Positions 21,183 to 32,117 of a stretch of DNA of 64,000 nt are shown piece after piece. The notes beneath the pieces were generated by a model. It saw only the letters and a program-made list of their open reading frames with translations. It ran no database searches and was not told where the DNA came from. The stretch spans positions 634,501 through 698,500 of the forward strand of contig JAEMWC010000287.1 of NCBI GenBank assembly GCA_016490735.1, read 5' to 3'. The stretch comes from Pachyseris speciosa (lineage: Eukaryota; Cnidaria; Anthozoa; Scleractinia; Pachyseridae). The translations under genes and the position numbers were made by a program. Numbering within the stretch: position 1 is the stretch's first letter; each line of letters opens with the position of its first letter.

Positions 21183-22307
21183 ATGATTTCGCGGCGAGTA
21201 CAGCGAAGGAGGAGAGCATCATGGCTTCAAATCTTCTTCGTTTTGAATTGGCAACAACACCGTCGTCCCAACCGTATAGCATGGGTTCTTCCAAGGCCAC
21301 AATTCTGGTTTGAGAATCTGCTGCGCTCACACTCTTTGAACACTTGGTGGAAAGAAAATTTTCGAGTTTCAAGGCTGGCGTTTGACTATATTTGCAGAGC
21401 TGTTGGTCCTGTTATTCGGCGGCATGACACTAATTTACGGGCAGCCATACCAGTCAAAACAAGAGCAGCAGTAGGATTGTGGAGGTTACCGACAGGAGAC
21501 AGTTACCGTTCGTGTGGTCTGATGTTTGGCATTGCAAAATCTACTGCGATTGGAGTATGCCAAGATTTTGTGCAGGCTCTGTGCCAGCTTAAGGATGAAT
21601 TCATTAAATTTCCCGACACTGCAGCCGCTGTGAGAGAGAAAATTGAAGGTTTCAGAGAAAAATCTAACTTTCCTAACGTTGTTGGCGCTATCGATGGTAG
21701 TCACAGTCCTATCAAAGCTCCAATGATAAATCATGAAGACTACTTCAATCGAAAACGATATTACAGTTTCGTAGTCCAGGGAATTGTCGATGCCTCTGGT
21801 GCTTATTTGTCTGTATCCACAGGATTTCCTGGTAGCATGCATGACGCGCGCATATTGCGGCTAAGTAATTTCTACTCATTGGCAGAGGATAAGCACATTT
21901 TGACGGTGCCTTGTATGGATTTGAATGGAACACAGATTCGACCCCTGATTTTAGGTGACTCTGCTTATCCAGTTAAGTCATGGCTTATGCGTCCCTTCCA
22001 AGACAACGGAGCTTTAACCCCTGCCCAGCGACACTTTAACAAGGAACTTAGCCAAGCTCGTATAGTGGTTGAACATGGCTTTGGTCAAACTAAAGGGAGA
22101 TGGAGATGTTTAGACAAGAGGTTGGATGAGGATACATGGAGAATCCCTCAAAAGATTATCGCGTGTTGTGTATTACATAACATTTGTATTTTGCTGCAAG
22201 ATGATTTTGATGCACCACGTGTGAATCTCCGTCATGAGCAAAATGTTGGAGAGGATGAAGTTGGACCCCAAGACATAAGACAGGCAATTGTCGACTACCT
22301 TTTTTAA
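21183..22307 (+). CDS. Harbinger transposase (HARBI1-like DDE nuclease)
   Basis: 374 codons, a usual length for PIF/Harbinger nucleases. An N-terminal helical part (RVSRLAFDYICRAVGPVI) leads to the DDE_4-type core: first Asp in NVVGAIDGSHSPIK (about residue 170), second Asp in PLILGDSAYPVKSW (about residue 258), Glu in RIVVEHGFGQTKGRWRCL (about residue 300). It then ends with KIIACCVLHNICI and an acidic tail. It cuts and joins transposon DNA in the nucleus and needs the Myb-like partner for DNA binding. The ATG at 21183 is the first in frame; the basic start (RRVQRRRR) may act in nuclear import. All catalytic residues are present. Confidence 0.92.
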   Translation: MISRRVQRRRRASWLQIFFVLNWQQHRRPNRIAWVLPRPQFWFENLLRSHSLNTWWKENFRVSRLAFDYICRAVGPVIRRHDTNLRAAIPVKTRAAVGLWRLPTGDSYRSCGLMFGIAKSTAIGVCQDFVQALCQLKDEFIKFPDTAAAVREKIEGFREKSNFPNVVGAIDGSHSPIKAPMINHEDYFNRKRYYSFVVQGIVDASGAYLSVSTGFPGSMHDARILRLSNFYSLAEDKHILTVPCMDLNGTQIRPLILGDSAYPVKSWLMRPFQDNGALTPAQRHFNKELSQARIVVEHGFGQTKGRWRCLDKRLDEDTWRIPQKIIACCVLHNICILLQDDFDAPRVNLRHEQNVGEDEVGPQDIRQAIVDYLF

Positions 22308-22514
22308 TGTTGTATACAAGTACACTTCGTATTCTGTGACGACAACTAGCATATTTCTATCTGTTTGAATTATATAGGTTTCAGTTCTGTTCATAAACAG
22401 TCAAATATTTAAACGCTTTTAACCTGTAATCGATAAAATGTTAAAAGTTAAGTGAAACTCAAACTGAAAAAAAAGGAAGATATGCAGAGAAAAAAGTCAG
22501 GCATTTGTGCAACC

Positions 22515-23624
22515 CTAGTCTTTTTTGAAAATGTTTCCCAGTTCCTTTAACGCAGCAAGGGTAAATTCTTGATGCCGTTTTTCAGCTTCAACTTCAAACT
22601 TCATAAGTTGCTGCATAGCGAGCCGATCTTGCTCCTCTGCCTTCATCATCATTTCCTGCTGTGATTTTAGCAGAGTGATAAGGCTCTCGTGCTCATCGCT
22701 TTTTCGCCTTTTCTCACCCTTTTTTCGACCTGCGACGGCGTCTTCCACCGGTTTACTTTCGGCCGCTTTTCGCTTCCCTTTCGCTGGATTAGGTTGTATC
22801 TCTGAATCACTTTCACCGGTCGTCTCAATAGAGCTGCAACTGGCCGATGTGGTTGATGTGCCAGAGCTGGGTGAGGGAGTTGATTCCGTTTCGATTGAAG
22901 TGACGCTAGGGATAGATGTTTCGGAAACATATCTGGGATTAACCTTGTCGATGAATCCTAGAAAGGAATCCATCACATCGAAGAATTCGAATTTTTCGCG
23001 GTCTCTTCCAGTCGCCTTGTTGTCATTAATGCTCTTATATTTGTCGAAAAGGCTCTTCCATTTATCTTTCAACTGACCCAAGGACTTTCCGCTCTCAATT
23101 TTGTAATCTGCACACATATCTATAAATTTAGCGTGGATAGCTTCCCAGATTCTCTTCTTTGCTTGAGGATTCTTTGCTTTATTCAAAGCATCAGCGTGAT
23201 CTTGATAGCAAAGAATGAGGGTTTTTGTCTCGCTATTTGACCACCGATTACTTTGTGTGCGCGACTGAGCCTGAGACGATGTTGGCGTTTCAATGGTGTT
23301 TGAATGTTGATCGGCCAGCGGAAGAGAAACTGGTAACTGTTGCGGGTGATTGAATCCATATGAGAATGTATTGTAGTTTTCCACGGCCTGATCAGGACCA
23401 GTTGATGGAGGAAAAGAGGTTGGTTGGCTTGTGTCGATATGGTGTCGAGAGTTGAACAAATATCCATTATAGAATACTGGCTCCGACTCTTGTGGATAGA
23501 GACGATTTCTGTAAATAAAAAGCAATCGCTTGGTTAAAAAACAATTCCAAACAGCTCCTAGTTGACTAAAATGTCAAAACTGAAATTGAAGAGATACTTA
23601 CAATCCTGCTCTGAACTGCGACAT
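22515..23624 (-). CDS. Harbinger Myb/SANT-like DNA-binding protein (two exons)
   Basis: The main exon is 22515-23508. A 23-base first exon at 23602-23624 (MSQFRAG + 2 bases) joins it through GTAAGT...TTTACAG, giving MSQFRAGLNRLYPQESEP. Without this splice the ATG at 23525 would start the frame inside the intron. Residues of about 90-190 form a Myb/MADF-type trihelix (NRWSNSETKTLILCYQDHAD ... KDKWKSLFDKYKSINDNKAT). A Ser/Thr-rich stretch, a basic run (KPVEDAVAGRKKGEKRRK) and a C-terminal coiled coil (LKSQQEMMMKAEEQDRLAMQ) follow. In Harbinger elements this partner brings the nuclease to the transposon ends and into the nucleus. Confidence 0.85.
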
Positions 23625-23849
23625 CTTTCAGATCATTCCCGTGCAAAATCCTCAACCTTTATCAGTAGACGACACTTGCCGCGAAAAATTCTTTCACAAC
23701 ATCATTTATGTCCGATTCTGTCATTACGACCTTCGCCGACGAGCGTTTATTGGTTAGCTACCTCGGTATTTCATTTTCCCCCAGCTATCGCTTTGGGGTA
23801 ACTGTCAAGGGAAACTCTATTGTTCTCGTGAATATCCAAGCTCCATAAG

Positions 23850-23975
23850 ATAAAATTTCCCCGAGGTAAGTTACCTTGGGAAAAATCGGTCACACTTCAA
23901 AAATTCAGTTTCCCTAGGTAAACTGTCAACAAGTCGAGTTTACCAAGGTAAAAAGTCTGTAGTGTTACCACGGCT
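23850..23975 (-). repeat. right inverted terminal and subterminal repeats of the Harbinger element
   Basis: Inverted copy of the left end, again with four palindromes of the TTTCCCTAGGTAAA/TTTACCAAGGTAAA type before the terminus at 23975. Confidence 0.75.
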
Positions 23976-24032
23976 AATAATTGAAATATGTACTTATCGA
24001 AAAAAGTCTGAAAGGCATCCAGGTGTTCTCCT

Positions 24033-24085
24033 TATTTATATTTATTTATTTATTTATTTATTTATTTATATATTTTTTTTTTTGA
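24033..24085 (+). repeat. (TTTA)n simple repeat and T run
   Basis: About nine TTTA units followed by a run of T, just outside the Harbinger element. Confidence 0.85.
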
Positions 24086-24669
24086 AAATTAGGGCCGTTT
24101 ATTTCAAATATCTAACTCCGCAGGTGTTTAAATTAGCCAAGGTGATAATCTATAGTGATGCAAAATAACATACAGCTCTTTCATAATTTCCCCAGAATAA
24201 AGCATTAGTTAATAAATGGGCCGCGAAATAGTAAGGCCAGTTATTTCTTTATATGTCGATTTTCCTACATGTATTTGACAAGAAGCCAAACAATAATAAC
24301 CCGGGTTGATACCTCGGTTAATCCTAGATTTTATCACCGTTGACATTTTTAAGAAATTAGCACTCGCAATAACAAACCTTCACATAATGAGACACTTTCT
24401 CGTTATCTGTAGCGGTAATTTAAAAGTTATAGTTTAATGATATGGATATATAAATAAAAATAACGCACATACCTAACAAATGGCTGTGTTATATAGCTTC
24501 GTATCCTTTCATCAGCACATTGTGATCGCATTTTTTGTTCATTTGCAGCGGTTGGTAGCTTAATGGCTTCAACTTCTTAGGCTTATTTCCCCACATTCCA
24601 GCTCCGTTTTTGAATTATTTTTCCTTCTAGAATTATTGTGAAGTCACGGCAACTAATTTCTCTTGCCAG

Positions 24670-24888
24670 GTAAAAGGTTTTCTAGCAAAGTTGAGGACCA
24701 AGAGAGATGTTATTGATGTACTAGCTAAGTTAGTGTGGTTAATGAGTGTAAAGCACGCCGCAGTGAATTTTCCCATGAGTGACTATGGAGCGTTCACCCC
24801 ACTCATGCCGACCAAGGTTTACAACGACACTCGAGTACCAGCTGGAAAGCTTGCCGTGTACAATCTACCAAACAGCCTCATTTCAACA
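24670..24888 (+). pseudogene. lipoxygenase exon 8 (third iron-ligand region)
   Basis: TTGCCAG acceptor, GTAAGT donor, phase 0 at both ends. Encodes VKGFLAKLRTKRDVIDVLAK, then VWLMSVKHAAVNFPMSDYGA and FTPLMPTKVY. HAAVN carries the third iron-ligand His and the weak Asn ligand, both kept. Confidence 0.85.
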
Positions 24889-25058
24889 GTAAGTGCTTCA
24901 GCACATTGCTCACTCTAAGAGGACACAGTGTCTGTAATAAAACAGAACGCTAAAAACAATTTTTTTAAATAGGTTTTTTCGCACCTCTATGGCTGTTGAA
25001 ATCCCTGCACTTCACTTTCTGGGACACAGCACAATTGCTATCCCCTCTTTCCCCTCAC

Positions 25059-25785
25059 CACAGGCAGCCCAAGCTCTCTTTATGAACCACACAAGGAACA
25101 CAATATGGCGTCGAAATATAAGGGTTTGTATGGGATTTTCTACACGATATCCATGAAGGTCGTTAAAAGTGAAAATAGTCAATAAAAATGGCTTACCTTA
25201 TTCCATACGTGTGTTGTTTACTCCTGGTGTCGTTATTTTACCGATTTAACTTGATTTAAGCGATTTTTTTGAATCCTGGTTTTCTCTTCATAAAGAGGAG
25301 ACAAGGCGAAACACAGGCAGTCCGGACAGCCTGCCGAACGAAGTCAAAAATCCCAGGCTAAAATGTACCCACGGCCACAAATCCACCGCAGAATTCAAGG
25401 GCAAAGGTTGATCTTTCATTTCAGTTCTCTAGCCACACAATCGCAGCCCTGAGATCGACGCCGGGCGGCTCTTCGTGTCCCCAGTGAAACGATAAAACGA
25501 TGGCAGACATCCGTGTACATTTTAAACACGACACAACGACCGTTGAAATCGGCTTGGTAACCTCGTCATGTTGGCAAACCAAGACTCGCGGGGGTACTAG
25601 ACCTCAATTTGTCAGCAACACTTCTTGTAACACCCGGGGTCCCCTCAGGATGAATCTACACTGCTCCATTGTCTCAAGCACCCAATCAAAACCGCGCAGC
25701 ATCGTGTTTACATGTGCGAAAAATGTGCACAACTCGGAGGAAACCCAGGAAGAAATGTAGCCGGTAAATCTGTAATTTATTTTCA
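25059..25785 (+). repeat. left arm of a 727-bp inverted repeat
   Basis: The reverse complement of this stretch occurs at 39479-40206. I noticed only about three base differences over 727 bp. It starts CACAGGCAGCCCAAGCTCTC and ends TTTATTTTCA. No coding family is recognised in it. Confidence 0.85.
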
Positions 25786-26742
25786 ACAAGAAATTCTGCG
25801 AGAATTAGAAGCGGCCTTTTTGACCATCCGAGCCGGATTAATGCACAGGATAAGTTCAAGTTGATCGTAATTCAATTTTTGTCACCTTTCAGTTGGCAAG
25901 ACAGTCAATTCCTCACTCCGAATGATTAAGAATTTAAAATTCAATTACGCGTGTAAGGAAGCTTTTGGTGGCCTAGTGGGTCAATGCGCTCTTTTCGTAC
26001 TATAATGACAGCTTAGGGTCAGTGGTTCAAGCCTCAACAGAGTGAAGTTTTTTTTTCTTTGATCTCTTTTTTTTTTCTATTCCTTTTCACTTGTTTTTCT
26101 TTTTTCTTTTGTCAACGCTTAAACTGTAAACCTATTTTGCAATTTAACACGGAAAAGTACTCAACCGATTCTCTGGATATTCACTACGCGAGAAACCAAG
26201 GCCAGCTGAAGCTTGACAAAACACTGGCACTTCGATTTGTTTGACAATTTCAAAGAAAGCGAACAATTTGGTATAAATCTGAGTCTTCGATCCGTTGACC
26301 AGTTTCTCGACGATAACCGATATCTCAATACTACCAAGGTATGTTCAAACAACGCCACGCAAAAGAGCTGTATTTCACTTCCGGTATTACACCATCACTA
26401 GTACTTCCGGTATTGCACCATCACTAACTCGGTCAATATTTGTTTATCTTCAAAACCGGGTCACGAACAATCTCGTTACATGTAAAGTAAATTCAGTGAA
26501 AGTTATGGACTTTATTTAAGATTTCATAGGGCTTATAAATTATTTTAAACGTTGTTACAATTTATCATTCCGGAAAAGAAACACAAATGCCCAAAGATTT
26601 TGTTTAAAACAAATGCATTGTGAAACGAAAATAACCATAAACAGGGCACAGTTTCAAAACTATAATATCTGTCCAATCAGAAGTGCCCGTTCCCACGAGT
26701 GAAACAGACAAGAAACATAACTTACACGCAATATCGGGAAAG
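25785..26742 (+). repeat. block A, first copy
   Basis: Nearly identical to about 32068-33008, and more loosely to 35067-35690. It includes a tRNA-like piece at 25963-26045 (GTGGCCTAGTGGGTCAATGCGC and GGTTCAAGCC). The integrase-type transposon is inserted at its right end. Confidence 0.8.
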
Positions 26743-26767
26743 TATGGAGCCCCATAAGGGACATGCA

Positions 26768-27098
26768 ACTTATCGACTTGTTAAGATGTCGAAATGTCGA
26801 GATTTCGAGTTGTCGAGATCTCGAGTTGAGTAGTAGTGATGTCGAGATGTTGGGATGTAGAGTTGCGAGATGTCGAATTGTCGAAATGTCGAGATGTCGA
26901 GTTGTCGAGATGTCGAATTGAGTAGTAATGATGTCGAGATGTTGGGATGTGGAGTTGCGAATTGTCGAAATGTCGAGATGTCGAGTTGTCGAAATGTCGA
27001 GATTTCGAGATGTCGAGATGTCGAGTTGTCGAAATGTCGAGATGTCGAGTTGTCGAAATGTCGAGATGTCGAGATGTTGAATTGTTGAGTTGTCGAGA
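26768..27098 (+). repeat. minisatellite, left subterminal array
   Basis: About 330 bases of 9-12-base words GTCGAGATGTCGAGTTGTCGAAAT. The inverted counterpart lies at 30732-30868. Frames across it (RDVEMSKCRDVELS or HLDISTSRHFDNS) are repeat artefacts. Confidence 0.9.
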
Positions 27099-27119
27099 CT
27101 TTTTGCTCAGAACGCTAAC

Positions 27120-28440
27120 AGGTTTATTGCAGGCACATGAAAATGGTGTCATGAACAAGAAGCTCAAAATGGCGATAAAGGTCTTTAGAGTATCTCTTCT
27201 GTTAAGCTGTCTTTTCTTCAGCGCACAAGCGGTTCTTGAGAGATACCTACCTGTCCTTGAACAGCAGGCACTCATGGAACGTGATCAACTGGTAGAAAGG
27301 TATTTTAACCTTGGTTTTACGCAGTGTGAAATCTGTGCCTTCCTTGTCCTCGCTCATGGAATCAGGATAAACCTACGCCAGCTCAAAAGTATATTACAAA
27401 GACGAGGCTTAAGAAGAAGGGGACACCATACTGACTTCGGTTTGGTAATTAGCGCAATCGAACAAGAAATGGAAGGAAGTGGTAGTGGTATTGGTTACCG
27501 TGCAATGTGGCAGCGACTAAGAAATGATCGAGGAATGGTGGTTAGTCGAGAAACAGTGCGGCACGCTGTGAGGATAATTGATCCCGAGGGAGTATCTGAG
27601 CGACTAAGACACAGGTTGAGGCGAAGGCAATATAGAGGCAAAGGACCGAACTTCCTGTGGCACATTGACGGTTATGACAAACTTAAACCCTTTGGGTTTT
27701 GTGTTCACGGATGCATTGATGGGTTTAGTAGGCGAATTATGTGGCTTGAGGTTGGTTCTACGAATAGCGATTCACGAGTTGTAGCAAGTTATTTTGTTGG
27801 CTGCGTTAGACAAGTTAGTGGTACGGCAACAGTAGTACGTGCTGATTACGGAACAGAAAACGTGAAAGTAGCGGGTATCCAATGATTTTTTAGGCGTGAC
27901 TCCAATGATTCTTTGTCAGGGAGCAAAAGCTTCATGTATGGCAAGTCTTCCTCGAATCAAAGGATTGAAGCCTGGTGGGGCCAGCTGCGAAGAAATTGTG
28001 CGGAGTGGTGGATTAATCACTTCAAAGAGTTCAGAGATCTCGGTTTGTATTGTGATGGTCATGTCTTGCATGTGGAATGCTTGAAGTACTGCTATATGCG
28101 TTTGATATGAGACGAGCTTCAAAAAGCTGCTATTCAGTGGAACCTGCATCACATTAGACCTTCAACTAACCCTAATTCTCCCCCCGGAAGACCTGATACT
28201 TTGTATTTCCTACCATCTTTAACAGCGGAAGAAGTAAGAGATCATAAGTACCCTGTTGCCGATGATGACACCGATGTTGCTGAAGAGCTTTGCTGTTGTG
28301 ACCCTCCGCCTGACTGCTTAGATTCATTTTCACAACTTGCTACAATTATAATGAATGAACATGGACTTCATGAGCCTCAGACGCCAGAAGCAGCAAAGGA
28401 ACTATATATCAAACTTTTGGATGCCATAGAGAACATATGA
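27120..28440 (+). pseudogene. integrase-like (rve, DDE) transposase with two TGA stops
   Basis: One reading frame runs from about 27120 to 28440 and is broken only by TGA at 27883 and TGA at 28108. A likely start is ATG at 27274 (MERDQLVERYFNLGFTQCEI). Helix-turn-helix-like parts follow (QLKSILQRRGLRRRG and GYRAMWQRLRNDRGMVVSRE). The integrase core has Asp in FLWHIDGYDKLKPFGF (about 27655), Asp in VVRADYGTENV (about 27845) and Glu in SSNQRIEAWWGQLRR (about 27965), and then IQWNLHHIRPSTNPN and an acidic tail. Proteins of this kind move DNA by cut-and-paste. The two stops make this copy non-autonomous. The array upstream adds a spurious N-terminal extension. Confidence 0.75.
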
Positions 28441-30720
28441 CCTCGATCGTCTCACGAGGCATCTTTCTACTTAGTGTTTGAAATTTGTGTAATGAAACTG
28501 ATGTGGCCATTGTAATTGGACTAATTGGTGCTATGAGCAAAAATGCTACCATTCACAAATGTTCTTCAGTTAAATGTTACAGTCCGTTCTTAAACCCTTA
28601 TGCAGTTAATATAGTTTCTTACGTCCACCTGATTGAGGATTTGCCTTTATGTAATGCGGCAAGTGTGCAATAAATGAAGGTTGTTGTTTTATAGTAAATT
28701 GCCCTTGATTTTCCTGTTGATCAAAGTGGCTTGGGTGTGAAATCGCAAATATCCAGATTTCTTGTTTTCCATGAAAAATTGTCATCAGAATTGAATGCTG
28801 CTACACAAGGGATCTTTGCTACAACAAATGTATTAATCATACCTTGGCATACTAAGGAGTTTTTCGAAGGGATGGAATACGTTACAGTATGTCACACAAC
28901 TGAAGACAGTTCTTGGTAAATCTGGAAAGCATATGAAGGAGAGCCTTCTTCGTATCTTGAACGAACCGCAACCACGAGCACTGAAAGCCCGCAATCTCCC
29001 CGCAAGTCAATTAAAACAATCTACTGATTCTTACACGAAAATTATGAATTTTATTTCAACAGGAACAGTCTTTTAACTTTACATTCTATATTTACCCAAA
29101 ACGTCAATTAATAAATACTTTACACTTGCTCCCTGCAAACACCCTCCCATTAATGATTACATACAGTGTTTGAATGCCTTAGGGGTCATGTGATGTGACA
29201 ATAAATTTAATTTTACAAGGTAACTGGTGGGAACAAGGCTGACTATAAAACCGAACAACAAAACAATAGTAGACGGTATTTCACTTGATATACCATTGGT
29301 AAAAGCTGATTGCTTCGAAATACAAAACCCTGACCAAAATTATTTCTTGGAGGATTGTGCGTCCTGTTCGTGCTATACATATCCTTCTGTAAACTTTACG
29401 GATGGACTAATCCACCGGCTGTACTACGTGAAAATCAACGCCGTTAAGAATTGGAAGCGGACAAATGCCTTCCTTCCAGTTCTCAAGAAGTGTACATTAT
29501 GTCCAACTGGACAGAATATTAATCTTCGAAGCAAAAAGCCCCTAAGTAAATACCAGAAACACAACTTGCGACTCGTGGCAGGCAAGTCATCCCTTCCACT
29601 CTCCAAACGGAACGGAGCTTATGAAGGTACAGTCTATAACCAATAAAACTCTACAAAAAATATAAACGGTCTCCTCCCGGCTGAAGCCTCTAGCAGAGCA
29701 TTTTGCATTTGAGCATTTTTGTCTGTTCCAGCGACGTATTTTAAACAGTCCAAGTAGATATCAACGGACGAAACTCTTCACAGACTGGGCAGTCATCCCT
29801 ACCACCAAAAATTTCTTAAAACGATACGAGACTGGTCGCAAGAAATACAACAACTAAACCAACATCCCGCAGTGCATTGACGACGGCTACCTCAAAAACT
29901 AGGATAGCTCACCTTTTTTAAAAATAGAAATATGTCAGTGAGCATCGTTTGCTCTACATGACTTTGTGCTATTCATGTGCTAAGTACTTATAGCAACAAA
30001 AAAACCCTCCTAGGTCCTTGATATTATTCTATCTGGCGCACATTCAAGAATGGGAAAATGTTAATTAGTCGAATAATTGAGCTACTTGTAACTCTATCAC
30101 CAAATAATTGCTGATGGAATAGAAGTAAGACAGGTAATGATATTCAGTGCTCATTGTAACAAACCATTAGACTTTTAGGACAGGTCACAAGAATAACAAG
30201 GCCAGGATATAAAAGGCCACTAAGTTACTGTTAACTTTTTTAAACTTCAGAGCTGAATTTGACAGTATCTAAAACAAGTCAGTGGCGATTTAGCAACAAA
30301 TTCGAGACTGCATTTACATATATTCCCTTATAGCACATGCAGCCGGAATTGTGGATGTCTACAAATTAGGAAACTTAAGCAACAACCACTGTACTTGTAC
30401 TCTTTTTCAGAGGACAAGAAAAATGTCTTAAACTGATAAAATCCTTTGCAGTAATTATTGTACGGCAATGTTCTCGTTCCCTTTAGAGGCAAAGTTGCTT
30501 TTGGTTTCTAGAATGAACGTGCGTTACTACAGTGATAATGTAACATTAAGGGATTGGTATATAGAAGTTTGAAAACAGATGTATCCCTTGTTGATCATAC
30601 AACAATTAATATAAGAAATAAACAAGGTCCTGTCGTCAATCCAAAGCTCGTCGCTGTCTGCCATGTTTGGTAACAAGTACGCGATGAATTGAGCCTGCGG
30701 GACAAATGTCAGCGGCCTCC
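28441..30720. other. transposon interior without a recognised gene
   Basis: AT-rich. The longest frame, 29227-29646 (139 codons; Cys-rich ...DCASCSCYTYPSVNF), shows no family I know. It may be a remnant of a second element gene. Confidence 0.35.
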
Positions 30721-30731
30721 CGTAACATCCC

Positions 30732-30868
30732 GACAACTCGACATCTCGACATCTCGACAACTCGACATCTCGACATCTCGACAACTCGACAAGTCGACAT
30801 CTCGATAACTCGACATCTCGAAAACTCGACATTTCGATAGCTCGACATTTCGGCATCTTGACAAGTCG
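30732..30868 (-). repeat. minisatellite, right subterminal array
   Basis: Words CGACATCTCGACAACT, the inverse of the left array at 26768-27098, ending just inside the right terminal repeat of the transposon. Confidence 0.85.
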
Positions 30869-30937
30869 ATAAGTTGCATGTCCCTTGTGGGGCTCCGTAG
30901 GAAAGCAAGCGTAATGCTACTCTTGGTGCCATTTAGT

Positions 30938-32117
30938 CAAAGGCTTTCGCGATTTCTTACTCTGACCCCTAAATAAATATTTTTGTTCAAGAGCCTTTCA
31001 ATTTGCGTGAATTAGTCGACCGTGAACTAACACGAAACATCGCTTCGTATTCTATGGCCCCTTCTTTTTCTTAACAATAGCGAACAGTTCATTCTTGAAA
31101 TTCACAATAGTTTGCTCTCTCTTGTGGTGTAAATGTTAATCCCTAACAAGAAAATACAACGTGAGTACGATACTTTACTTCAAGTTCGGGTAAAGTTGTA
31201 TACCAACCTGTATACCGGAAACGCATTTAAAGCCGTGGTCGTATGCTAAAATTGCTACTCACTCGTAGAGAAATGGCAGTTTTATTTTACGGTCAACGCA
31301 AAAATGGTTTCGGAATTCGAATAGCACAAAGATATAAAAATTATTGTAAAGCGATAAGTATAAAGCGAGATACAAATTTTTATGCACCCAACAAATTTCA
31401 CTGAAAAATTTAATGAGATATTGGAGATTACGCTAATTTTAACACGTCCAAAAATAACTCGTTTTGAATATTTAATAAGCTGTTTGCGGTTTAGCTACGC
31501 ATGAAAGTATAAAAGTTAGCTAATTCGTAACGAATTGTTACACCTGAAGAATATAACAGGTAAAAAAATGTTATGTATCTGTCTAACGTGTATTCGGCGT
31601 TAAACAAAATTATCTTTGAAGATCTTTAATATTCTTTGCGTGTTTTGTGCGGTTTGGTTTATCAAGCTATAACTTAACTTTTCTTGCGATTCAGTTAAAT
31701 CTTTTCAATATGTTGCTGAAAACCGATCAAAAGAAACGCTTTCAATTAAATTCCTTTGCTATGAAATGTATATTGAGGTAATTCAATTCCGGCTAAACAT
31801 TTCTTTTGCAAAGGCTGTAACGATTCGTGACTTTGGTGACCACTCACGTTAATTATTACAAAATTCTCCACTGAAGGTAACTGATGAGCAAGTGGCGCAA
31901 TCGGATAAGGTGCAGACTATGGGCATTGAGATCTGAGGGTCGCGCGTTCCAAGTACTGTCACCGGAGAATAAACAGTTTATTTATTTACTTGTCATTGTT
32001 TCTTCCTCTGGCCGAGAGGGGTACGGGGCAAGTGACGGACGAAACGACGAGAAAAAAAAACAAGAAATTCTGCGAGCATTAGAAGCGGCCTTTTTGACCA
32101 TCCGAGCCGGATTAATG
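30938..32117 (+). repeat. block C, first copy (ends in a tRNA-like head)
   Basis: Nearly identical to 33914-35125, which has an extra ~40 bases near 34300. At 31886-31970 is a tRNA-like piece (AGTGGCGCAATCGGATAAGG) followed by TTCCTCTGGCCGAGAGGGG, a signature seen five times between 31.9 and 38.4 kb. Confidence 0.8.

Larger units (their letters stand above)
20849..23975. mobile_element. PIF/Harbinger DNA transposon, apparently intact
   Basis: Terminal inverted repeats begin AGCCGTGGT[C/A]ACACTAC and extend about 38 bases (20849- and -23975). Both sides are flanked by AAT (20846-20848 and 23976-23978), the 3-base target duplication expected of this superfamily. Inside are both standard genes, facing each other: a DDE transposase (+) and a Myb/SANT-type DNA-binding protein (-). 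No stop or frameshift is visible in either. Confidence 0.9.
26743..30899 (+). mobile_element. integrase-type (possibly IS3EU-like) DNA transposon
   Basis: Ends are TATGGAGCCCC[A]TAAGGGA at the left and its inverted, slightly diverged copy at the right. They are flanked by exact GGAAAG (26737-26742 and 30900-30905), a 6-bp target duplication. The empty site is visible in the duplicate block at about 33001-33020 (ATATCGAGAAAGCAAGCG). Inside is an rve/DDE integrase-like frame with two stops. Minisatellite arrays lie just inside both ends. A 6-bp duplication and this transposase type suggest the IS3EU group; that name is from memory of the family and not proven. Confidence 0.8.

Noticed and set aside
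26781..27275. Repetitive protein frames (HLDISTSRHFDNS, RDVELSKCRDVEM)
   Set aside because: They appear on both strands because the minisatellite word length is often a multiple of three; no unique protein sequence supports them.
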